From assembly GCA_028673005.1 (NCBI GenBank), contig CM054112.1, positions 189,631,144 to 189,695,143 of the forward strand: 64,000 nucleotides of DNA, given 5' to 3'. This DNA is from Tanypteryx hageni (taxonomy: Eukaryota > Arthropoda > Insecta > Odonata > Petaluridae). The position numbers and the translations under genes are program-made. A model generated the notes under the pieces. The model was given only the letters and a program-made list of their open reading frames with translations. It had not been told where the DNA came from and searched no databases. Position 1 is the stretch's first letter. Each line of letters begins with the position of its first letter. Positions 1 to 9,437 of this stretch are shown piece after piece.

Positions 1-1268
1 AGTATAAAACGGGAACGCATCTGTGGTTTAATACTGTACTTTCTCGCCGTCACGATGAATAAATTAGCCATTGATCTGGAAATATGGTAGTAATAAGTAG
101 CAACGGAAAATCGACTTCTTCGATAAATAGGAGAAAAAAATATACTTCTATTTCTTGAGAATCGAAGCTTGATATCATTTTAAAGAAAAGTTAAATACGG
201 CTTACTGTTTAATATGAAAATCCAACCATGCGAAAAAGTGAATGAATACGCAAAAACATTTAAATATTAAGATCTTGCGGGATATACAGGGCAGTCATGA
301 AAACAAAATAAAAGTGAAAATGCAACTTTAACTGCATATCGAGTTATTGCAACAATAATGACGGCGACTTTAAGCCAAAGAGGACAACGGAAAAGTAATC
401 TACGCACCTATGTCCCTCCACTGTCTTTCAAAAGTTTAAACGAGAGCACATTTAATTATTTTAAAATAAGTTGATGGCTAGACGTTTCGTCTCTAAAAAT
501 GTGGTAGAACGAACTATTTCCTCACAATTTTGCTGCATTGAGATAACTCATTCGTTCTTGAAATGAAGAATGAGATTTACGTCATGTGTTTATCTCACAA
601 TAGATCATGAGAGGTAAGGAAGAAATAGATTAAATACCACATGAGTATTACGCCAGTAGGGCATTCATAATACTAACTTCTTACAATTAAAAAAAAACTA
701 GAAACCTCAGAAACTAAATCTTTGTGAGGTATTAATCTTAACTTAGTTGGTTAAACATGGAAGCTTGGAGCTTTACATTAGCATCGCGGAAGCGTAATTT
801 GCGTATATAATGGCAAATAATACAAATTATAGGAAGTAACGTATTTGGTATTTCAGGAAAAATACGAGGGTATTAATTCGCAGAAAAGGGTTATCCTTAA
901 CCCTTTGTGCCCTTACGGGACTATGAAGTCCCAAATCTTAAAAAAACACATAAACCTTAATCGAAAGCTTCGAAACTGTTACATAAATATACCATTACTC
1001 AGAAGAGTCCTCTAATCTTACATGGGGCACATAGTGCTCATTTAGGTGAAGGTATGAGGAATGTATTTGTCACTTTCGCTCATTACCACTAGGAGCTGAA
1101 ACAGTAGTTGGTTTTTGAGATTTCAGGTGTGTCGATGTATGCTTTTGATTCTGTCGTAAAGGTGTGAATTAAATATAATGAATAAAATTTTCATTAAAAG
1201 TCATAGAAAGTCCAGAATGCTGTCGGAGACTTCGAAGTCTCCATGTAAATGTATATTGCTGTACAATT
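1..1268. other. No gene; AT-rich DNA with two short palindromes
   Basis: No coding region is supported. The notable points are a TTAA at 897-900 followed by CCCTTTGTGCCCTTACGGGA, which looks like a piggyBac-type terminus, the near-palindrome GGGACTATGAAGTCCC (918-933) and the perfect 18-bp palindrome GGAGACTTCGAAGTCTCC (1225-1242). No matching right end was found, so a second MITE here is only suspected. Confidence 0.4.
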
Positions 1269-1673
1269 CAGCTGTTCCCAACCTTTTTCACTTCGCGAAC
1301 CCCTTCGATTAACCTTTTATCTTCGCAAACCCCTTGAGTTGCAACAGTTTTGGCGGCGAACCCCTTATAATGGAGAGTAAATTTTCTCAAGTTTATGTAG
1401 CATATAGTATGTAAACGTTCTCAATAAAATCAGAATCATTGATATTGTCATGAGTTTCTAATTAGTACCCTGTAAAATTCAAATATAATTCTTGAAGCAT
1501 AAGAAAAATTGAAAATAAAACCATGCAACTAATTTGAAAGAAACTAAAATATTGCCAAAAACTGTAGAACCAATTAAGTGAAAAAGACGCCATTACCAAA
1601 TTTTTCTCGCGAACCCCTCAGATTTATTTCGCAAACCCCAAGGGGTACGCGAACCACCGGTTGGGAAACGCTG
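1269..1673. mobile_element. hAT-type miniature element (non-autonomous)
   Basis: The 405-bp segment starts CAGCTGTTCCCAACC and ends GGTTGGGAAACGCTG, so the 15-bp terminal inverted repeats differ at two positions. Both arms also contain repeated 'cgcgaaccccTT'-like subterminal motifs. The flanks share ctgtaca (1259-1265 and 1674-1680), close to but not exactly abutting the termini, consistent with a decayed 8-bp target duplication. CAG...CTG termini are the hAT pattern. There is no open frame, so it would need a transposase in trans. Confidence 0.75.
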
Positions 1674-1955
1674 CTGTACATCAATGAGAAATTATGAGCT
1701 TTCAATATCTGGAGCCTTCCGTGATTGTATAACGTCTATAACCAACTAAACAAGGAAAAATATATTAAAGTGTTAATTTAGGGCATATAGAATTAAACAT
1801 TCATTTATATTTTAAATCTATGACTTTAAAATGTTTTGAGACGCTTCATCGGCAGACGCTTCACAAAAAGAGGGAAGAGGACATTTATCGTGGGCAGTAT
1901 GGTTGATGATGGGGCGGTTGGGGGAGTGGAGATAGCTCGCGCAATCTCACTTAGT
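1674..1955. other. Non-coding DNA, nothing recognised
   Basis: AT-rich flank between two miniature elements; no open frame, repeat or RNA gene is supported. Confidence 0.4.
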
Positions 1956-1964
1956 GCAGGAGTG

Positions 1965-2210
1965 CAGTGCCGTAACTAGGGTATGGCATTTGCCATAGGC
2001 GCCATTTGCAAAAGGCACCAAATGTCCCCTCTAAAAACACCAAAAGTTTATTTTCTCATAAAGAAGTATTAATTTAACACTAAAATATTTGTTATTGTTA
2101 ATAAAAACGCTAATATTCTGTATGAAAACGTAGCAAAAATCATATTCTACATACAAAAGGTGTTTCCTTAAAAATCTGCCATAGGCGCCACATCTCCCAG
2201 TTACGCTTCA
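1965..2210. mobile_element. Miniature DNA element with target duplication
   Basis: The left end reads CAGTGCCGTAACT and the right end AGTTACGCTTCA, giving a degenerate terminal inverted repeat around CGTAACT. The nine bases GCAGGAGTG occur immediately outside both ends (1956-1964 and 2211-2219), a convincing insertion scar for an 8- or 9-bp duplicating family. The block GCCATAGGCGCCA is present near both ends in direct orientation. hAT ancestry is inferred from CAG...CTG-like termini; no coding sequence remains. Confidence 0.65.
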
Positions 2211-2280
2211 GCAGGAGTGTGCAACTTTGTTCCGATGGCGGGTTGCATTAGTGTTTCCGAGTATGTATGTACTGTACCTC

Positions 2281-2357
2281 GGCGGGCCGCATTTAAAACC
2301 TCGGTTGTTTCGATAGGCCGCATTTAAGTCTCAGATGGTTCGATGGGCCGCGTCGAA
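2281..2357. repeat. Three degenerate GGGCCGCATTT-type repeats
   Basis: GGGCCGCATTT or AGGCCGCATTT or GGGCCGCGTCG recurs three times at about 30-base spacing, each followed by a 'ggttgtttcgat'-like stretch. Such ggccgc-rich runs resemble subterminal regions of the hAT-type miniature elements elsewhere in the window, but no termini are visible here. Confidence 0.3.
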
Positions 2358-3297
2358 CTTAAACTCTTAAGAGGTAGCATAGAGGTATTTTGAGGGTGTT
2401 GGAAAACATCTCACCTGTTTATAAAAATACAATAAAAAGCAGTTCGCGAGTAGGTTAAGTAAACGAATTGTTGGTCGGTAAATAATCACACAAGTGCTTC
2501 TCATTTCAAACGACTTTATCGAGAATTGCGAGCCAAAATCAAGGCGCGCGCCGTTCCGCCTGGAGCGAGCGGGAGGCGTTAAAGCACCATAGGTGGAGTC
2601 CCTAGTATATTATAAATTTAAACATGATCGTTAATTATCTAGTCTTGGTAAGAAGCAGAGCGCCTTCCTACAGCAATTAAGGTAGCTGGTTCGATACTTA
2701 CCGTAGGAATGATCGTTTATGGTGTTGGTTACCGTAAATCTTTTTACTATCACACTCTCCTAATGTGAACGGGGATAGCAGCGCTTTCCCACGGTTTTTG
2801 GCGAATTTTTGCCTATTTATTACAATTTTATAGTCCTCATTGTTTCATCATGTCTATGTTACAGCAGTACTGGCAGTCCATCCGTTCAATAAGTGAAATT
2901 GTGACTTGATGACAAAAGAGAAAAAGCTGACATTTTTCAGGGGAGATTTTCCTACTGGTGCTATTTTTCCACGCAAACTTTTAGTTTTTGGGAACCCAAG
3001 GAAGAGAGAGGGAATGGTGAAAAGTAATTTTTCGTCCGCATTTGTTAAGATAAGAATTATGTTTGGTATATATAAAGTAATATAGAACAATTTTTAGATA
3101 TACAATTTATTTGGAATCTAGACGAGAAACTCAATGTGATTTTGTCGAGGCGGCTCAAAGAAGAAAATGCACCAAGGAAAAAATTGTGTAAATACATACA
3201 TTGCACAAACTTCCTTATCATCTTATACATAATATATAAAAATGAAAGGTGCTAGCTTTTCTCGTCTGGCGACCTATTAATGGTGTACTCAATACAC
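2358..3297. other. Non-coding DNA, nothing recognised
   Basis: No gene is supported. Open frames here are short, start arbitrarily and match nothing recognised. Confidence 0.4.
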
Positions 3298-3617
3298 CAG
3301 GGGTCGGCAACCTGCGGCCCTCGAGAACGCTTTATGCGGCCCGCAAAGCTGTAATGAAAAAGTGATCAGGAAAATTTCTCATGGGCAATTTTATATTTTT
3401 TGAGTAAAACTATGGTCTCAAAGCCTTTTCTGGTGAAGTTTTAACGCTAGTAAATTACGTAGACTTGATTTCGTTAATATGAAATCACAGAATCTCTAAA
3501 AAACTTCTGATTTATTCGCTCATCCGGCCCGCCGAGGCTTTCTTGACTCCCAATGCGGCCCTCCGAAACATTCACAACTGCAAATGTGGCCCGCCAAGCA
3601 GAAAAGGTTGCCGACTG
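3298..3617. mobile_element. hAT-type miniature element (320 bp)
   Basis: The left end is CAGGGGTCGGCAACCTGCGG and the right end is GGTTGCCGACTG, an inverted match over 10-12 bases. Flanks caatacac (3290-3297) and ctatacac (3618-3625) agree at seven of eight positions, the expected 8-bp hAT target duplication. The interior is rich in 'gcggcccgc' motifs in both arms, a common subterminal pattern of these elements. No transposase is encoded. Confidence 0.8.
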
Positions 3618-4558
3618 CTATACACGGATGGCACGTGCTCCGCCGCTGCTTAGCGTATTTTTTTAAAAGTTATGCAACAACAAATAGCTGGATTTTTAAA
3701 TTTTTGATTGATGTTAATTTCTACCAAACATTTTATATACTTAATTTTGAATGGGATTTTCTTGTACACCTCAGCAGAACTACTGTTCCTCGTAAGAAAT
3801 GAATGCATGGATGGGACATTCTAAAATTTTTATCTCGAAAACTATAAGTCTTAGATACATACGTGCTGTCGCGGACTTTTTTTTGCAGCAAATGTCCTCT
3901 AAAGGCAGGTTTACACATACCAGACTGTGCGACGACCGTGCGCCTAGCGTGTCGCCACCGACCGTTTTCGAAGCGATCTCCCAAGGTCACGGTCCGACAG
4001 CAGGGGCACAGTCGGAGCACAGTCTGGTATGTGTAAATTGAGAATCGTCACCCTATGGGCGACGTAGTGACGTCAGTCAGTTCGCAAATTTTATTCCATT
4101 GGAGAAACTTTCATATCCAGACGTGGGCGATCATGGATGAAGAAAAATTGATTAATTTTGCGCTAGAGCGCGAGTGCTCTCCAAAATAAAGATTGCGATC
4201 ATAATGTAATTAAAGAACTTATATAGACTAACGCTGACACCAGGATAACTGCACTATATTCACAATTGTTTTTAAGGCGTTGCATTTTATCTACTTTTTT
4301 CTACAAAAATAAATTACAAGAATATAGTAACTTTCAAAAGTTCTATATCTTTCATGTTGAAAATGGAATTTGGAGACTACGGTTTACAGAATGGAATTAA
4401 AATTAATAACTCCTAACCGTAAATAAAAAATATTTTACGGTTAGGAGGCATTAATATTAATTTCATCTTTCATGTATTTTACTAAAAAATAACAAACAAA
4501 ATACAGTTATAAATACAGAAAAAGTTTTTTACAACAAAAATACTTAATATTTATATAT

Positions 4559-4972
4559 TTACAGCCATTTAAAATTGCAATTGCGTTTGTAATTTTTCTG
4601 AGCATGATATACTTCAAAGCAGGGAATCACACCCAGCGCTGGCTTCTCAGGAGACACTGAGCAAAAATATGTAGTTTGCTTCCTTTTGCACTGCCCTTTC
4701 CCCTGTTTTGAGGAGTGCGAGGGCAGAATGCTACGACAGTTTGGTCGATAGTTGTCTTCAAACTGACTTGGAAAGTGACACTCGGTCAACCGAGATAGCA
4801 TAGGCGAGGATGTTTGGCAACCGCGTTTCATCGGAGCCTTCATCATTCCATCTATTACACATTCTCTAAAATTTCTTTGAGACAATTTTTTCTCTGGGTT
4901 TTGTAAATTAGAAACAATACAACCATTTATCAATGCCACTTCAATGATGAAATACCAAATGACCGGATCCAT
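4559..4972 (-). pseudogene. piggyBac transposase C-terminal fragment
   Basis: The 137-residue frame begins DPVIWYFIIEVALINGCIVS, which matches the hydrophobic segment before the C-terminal zinc-binding tail of piggyBac-derived transposases ('...y.iD.a.vNa.ily'). It then has RLTECHFPS, a region rich in basic residues, and a cysteine-rich end (TTYFCSVSPEKPALGVIPCF followed by EVYHAQKNY). Two cysteines expected in the C-x-x-C and PALC positions are Ser and Gly here, so the zinc finger is damaged. All DDE/D catalytic residues lie upstream in the family and are absent. It is a dead fragment inside the element at 3899-5568. Confidence 0.7.
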
Positions 4973-4989
4973 TTTCTTGACTTTCTATC

Positions 4990-5404
4990 CTAAATGTGAA
5001 CACACTCTTCATCTAAATCAAATTCTGAGTCCGAAGGTTCAGGAAAATCATCCTTTTCGTCTGAAGACTCCCTTTTCCTCTTCCCACCCTTGTTAATTCT
5101 TTCACATAAATTCATTTCGAATGAAACGGCGAGAAAAATGTTGAGCGAGGAAATACAAGTTGTGCATTTAGAATCACTTCCCCTAAAATCGTTTTTCCGA
5201 ATGATCATTTTCCCGAAAGATTAATTTTCCGGAATAAAATAAATAATCACCGTTCGTAACCAAAGTGATTTTTGGAAAAATTAACCATTCGGGAAACTGA
5301 TTGAAGAATTTTCGGTTGTCATTCTTGAGTCGTACAAAAATTGTGTGAAATTCTCCTTCTTCCTCGTTTTTCTTTTGTAAAACTAGATAAGAGTCCATAA
5401 GCAA
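4990..5404 (-). pseudogene. Possible N-terminal remnant of the piggyBac transposase
   Basis: Two overlapping short frames (5183-5404 and 4990-5208) end in a lysine/arginine patch (KGGKRKRESSDEKDD) and an acidic stretch (SDSEFDLDEECVHI). Acidic N-termini with D/E/S runs are usual in piggyBac transposases. Position and strand fit, but there is no diagnostic motif, so the assignment is an inference from context. Confidence 0.35.
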
Positions 5405-5568
5405 TAATCACATCCTCCTCTGATCGATTCATTCTGTCGACTGCAGGTCTGCGGGGAAACTTCGAAAATTCGGAGCTTGGCAGGGGTACGGTAGGCACCC
5501 AGTCTGGTATGTTAAATGCTCACGACACGTTAGGAGTAGTCTGGTATGTATCTGTAAACCGGCCTTAA

Positions 5569-7219
5569 CTCAATCAATTTTTCACTCGATACCTCAATGA
5601 TTATATATGGGCTGGGGAAAGCTAATCACGGTTTTATATAGTTAATTTCTGAGTCGATTTATGATAACGGCCGACGTCATTTTTGTAGCAACGAATGTTA
5701 ACAATTTTGCCATAAACAGAAAATACAAAATATAAGATACTTTGACTAATAAAGAGCAATTATCACTCATGAATTTCATTTATGAATAATTTAATATTGC
5801 TTTTATCTCGATTAACCACATAGTTTTCTAACGACCAATTATGCCAAAGTTATCACAATTTTAGTACAAGAATCCATTGGAGGAATTTACATTAATTAAT
5901 GTACTTTTATATTTTCCAACAATAAATAAAATTTCACTTTAGAAAAACGATTCAAAATTGGTATCAATAATTATTTTTTACCAATAATATTGAATTGAAA
6001 AAAATAAAATGAACGAACACTTAAAAAAGGCTTTTATTGTTAGCTACGTCTTTGAATAATATACGTACATTAATGTTATGACTAACAATATGACAACGTA
6101 GCGAATAGTATCAGGTTTGTTCCAAAAGTGTTCAAATGTGTGGGAACAGATTATTTAGTTTAGTGCTAATGCCAAAGCTAGGAAATTGTTTATTTGTTTT
6201 GCTTAAAATGAAAATAGAAAATTACAAAAACAACGCATTACATCTTTACTTCTTCATTCCCGAATTTTTCACTTGTTTATTTCTTGTTTCTCACTATGCG
6301 TTTGCTTGTTTTCCCTGACGTTAAGATAATTCTTCTTTCTTTGTTACAAAACGCATTTAGAAGTATTTGTTTTTCGATCTAGAAATTGAAATGTTCATAT
6401 CGAAAGTTTTCCTTGTTATTTGATTAATACATATAGATGTTAAATGGGCTAACTTTGACTGCTAAGAACACGTGATCGTCAGCAAATACAACTGTGCTTA
6501 GCACAGAATATAAATAAACAAAGTGGGCATTTTGTTGTGTAATATGATGTTATCCTCATAGAAAATGTTTTTTATAAACCACAAGTGGCCTTAAGTTAGA
6601 TTTAGGGCAACATTTTAAGCATGCCCATTGCTTTCTGCATCAATTTCTTTAGGCTCAGCATGTAGATAATTGTTATACTTAATAATGATTGACATTTTTA
6701 GAAATTCATTTTCATTCTTCTTACAGGCGAAACAGAAGATTCCTGTACGAACACGGGACTTTCACCGAAGAACGCTGAAAGAATGAAAATATTCGTTCTT
6801 AACGTGCAAGTTTTACGTTCGTGTTAATTTCCCTTAAATACGTTTTAACACATAAAAGGTATTAAGGTTTTAAAAGTTGGTTATAATAATTAATTTTTAT
6901 ATCTGCATTGTATTTATGTACAAATACCTCACTGTTATGTAGTTTGATGATGACTTTGTACTCTCGTGTGATATACGCTAATAAATTTGATTTCTTAAAT
7001 GCAATTCAATATTCTTTCATTTAAATCCATTTATTCTATCCATCCAATTTATATTTGCTACAATTATCGTATTAAAACGGGAGGGTAAGGGGGTGAGAGA
7101 CATCCCGTGGTGGCGTCACGATACCGAGAGCACATCGTGAACACGTAATTCCAACTTTTACCGCCGATCCTAAGTGTCACCTTACGTGAAAACTTGGGCA
7201 TCGCTCTAAATATCTATAG
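5569..7219. other. AT-rich non-coding DNA, nothing recognised
   Basis: Long low-complexity A/T stretches; the only open frames are 60 codons or fewer and match nothing. No terminal repeats or RNA gene were seen. Confidence 0.45.
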
Positions 7220-7496
7220 CAGGGGTGGCCAATTTGTGGCGAGCCGGATGCGCCTCTTTTAATTGAACGTGCGGCTCTTATTCATTTACATTTAAGGGCG
7301 CATCAAGGCTTATCACGTCAGAATGCAATAACGCGATGCGACTAAGAGGTTCAAGGACATCAATTCTCTCTGTATTGCTTCGAATACAAGTTATCTTTAC
7401 CGTCCATACAATTTTTTGCGCAGAATATGTCTTGCGGCTCTCGAACTTAGGAAGATTATCATATGCGGCTCTGAGAGTAAGTGGCCAACACCCCTG
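7220..7496. mobile_element. hAT-type miniature element (277 bp)
   Basis: Termini are CAGGGGTGGCCAA (left) and TGGCCAACACCCCTG (right). Flanks atctatag (7212-7219) and ctctatag (7497-7504) agree at seven of eight positions, giving the hAT-size target duplication. The interior has repeated 'gcggctct' motifs in both arms. No coding capacity. Confidence 0.8.
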
Positions 7497-7586
7497 CTCT
7501 ATAGCATTAAGTTACCGGTCTTTCAGTAGGGGTAGTAAGTCTTTGGTTCAATTCATCAAAGTTTCTATTCCGAGTGATGTCCTGTA

Positions 7587-8145
7587 TAGGGTGATCGAAA
7601 AGTCACGTGACCTATTAGAGATGTAAGTTTTATTTGTTAAAAATTACAAACTGAAATTAAAAAAACGCAATTAAATTTTAAAAAGATGTTGAAAATGAAA
7701 GTTTCCTCAGTGATTTACGCGGAGATTGCAAGGGACACATACGGACATTTTCAAGAGTTTCGTCATTGAAATGTGAAGGTCAACCGCTTCCTTTCTTTAA
7801 CGCTGCCTCTCTCGTGGAAACATTTAATGAGACGACATATTGTTGATTTATCCGGAACGGGAGTCTGGAAATTATTACCGAAACGAATTCTGGCAACGTA
7901 AAAATGAAACCTTAAGTAATATTCAACGAACAACACGCGTAGCACGTGCGAAAAAGACATCCTCTCGCTTCGACTCTTCTGAAGCAATGACGCCAGGTGG
8001 GGGAATAAGGAGTGGAACGATTACGCACTTTGGACCGCGTTGGCTCGAACACTGCTGTATTAGTGTGCGATGTCTACATTTTAATACCTTGTACTCAACT
8101 GGAAAAAAACGTCAACTATGGGTTGGTGACTTTTCGATCACCCTA
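7587..8145 (-). mobile_element. Tc1/mariner-superfamily deletion derivative
   Basis: Near-perfect terminal inverted repeats TAGGGTGATCGAAAAGTCAC face each other at 7587 and 8145, each flanked by TA (7585-7586, 8146-8147), the IS630/Tc1/mariner target site. A fragment of transposase remains on the - strand at 7763-7987. At about 560 bp it is less than half the size of an autonomous member and lacks the catalytic domain. Confidence 0.8.
7763..7987 (-). pseudogene. Transposase N-terminal helix-turn-helix fragment (DUF4817-like)
   Basis: The segment RIRFGNNFQTPVPDKSTICR followed by LIKCFHERGSVKERKR matches the DNA-binding N-terminus of a mariner-related group ('F...fp...p...tI.rlv.kF.etGsv.d'), often annotated as DUF4817 in arthropods. 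Only this half-domain is left, inside the TA-flanked element at 7587-8145, so it cannot catalyse transposition. Confidence 0.55.
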
Positions 8146-8147
8146 TA

Positions 8148-9437
8148 TACTAGATGCGAGATTTCGTGGAATCGTCTAAGCGTTTAGTCACCAAAGCCGC
8201 GCGCAGACTACAAACAGTCCTACAGATTCTGGGTCACCTAAAACGTGCATATTCGTCAAAATATCTGCATTTATTCACGATAACGATAATTTATATAGTA
8301 CTTCTTATATGAGAAAGTAAAAAATAAAAAATATATTAAGACAACCAACCACAAAAATGTCGGGATAACTTCATCACCACCTTTTTTAGTTATAAGGGTT
8401 AATGAGCTCGTCATGCGGTCCTTTCAATAAACAAATTCGGTGACCTCTGATTTAGAGTCGTGAGATTCAACTGCAAGACACGCGTTAAGGTCAACCCAAT
8501 ATTTTCATCAGGCATTTACACCAAAGAGCGACGATTACTATTTACTGAAGCCATCGCAGCCAGATAACAACTAATCATTTAACGACCCTCAGAAATTAAT
8601 TAACGTCAATGCAAACTAAGTTAAGGTTATGCTAACGTTATGGCAGATTTTCATCTGAACTCAACGCCTCGTTGCTTACGATTGTGGTGTTTCCTAGAGA
8701 GGGAGAATTTTGGGCGTCATTACCCTAACATGAAGTTGTTTCTTCTACAGGAACTAAATATAGTTACGATAAAGCTACCTTTTTCAAAACAAGTTGTAAA
8801 GATGAAGGAAATCCAGCTTTGCGATTTTAAAACACGACTTCGATCCTCCCGAGTAAATTTCCTAAGGGTTATCACGTAAGCCTCTCAAGATATTGTATTG
8901 CTACATATATTTGTAATAAAATAAATCAGTCTGCTGCAAACAAATGAAACCGGTTACAAAATTTCTATTGCTGTCTAAGATAACCAAGTATATGCGAGGA
9001 AAACGCGAGATAAGCACATTTCTCTCGAAATCACTGCGATGATGGCTATTAAAATCATTCCCATTTAAACACGTTACTGTTAATATAGTCAACTGATGTA
9101 TCCTCAACATTTTAAAGCGAAAATATTTCGATACAAAAGGAGAATTTAAGATTAGCGAGAAGGCTTTCGCTCCGTTGATCCATTGGGTGCTGATTCTCAA
9201 GGAAATTATGCCGCGATTGTTGTTATTTAAGTCAAGCATCGCAGCTCAATGGCCCGAAAAATCAGCAGACAGTTTTTAAGAGATGTTTCACACGGACACG
9301 AATTGATATTTGGTTAAAATTCTTCGCAAATTAAATATTCCGGAGTTAAAATAGTCTCCCGATCGGATCTCCGGGGGAGACAGTTTACGAAGAGTCTAGA
9401 GAATAAAGCGAAGTCAGATGAAGGAGGAAGATTAAGG
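8148..9437. other. Non-coding DNA; possible 5' part of the RTE element at its right end
   Basis: No gene is supported. The last ~80 bases (from about 9357, 'agtctcccgatcggatctcc') probably belong to the 5' end of the retrotransposon that follows, but no boundary or target duplication could be fixed. Confidence 0.35.

Larger units (their letters stand above)
3899..5568 (-). mobile_element. piggyBac-like element, internally deleted
   Basis: The left end carries AGGTTTACACATACCAGACT just inside CTAA (3899-3902, a decayed TTAA). The right end reads, inverted, GGCCGGTTTACAG...ACATACCAGACT next to an intact TTAA (5565-5568). TTAA targets with terminal repeats are diagnostic of piggyBac. The core ACATACCAGACT occurs about four times: at 3915-3926, inverted near 4021-4033, and twice before 5550, like subterminal transposase-binding repeats. 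Between the ends lie remnants of the acidic N-terminus and the C-terminus of a transposase on the - strand; the catalytic middle is missing. Confidence 0.7.
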
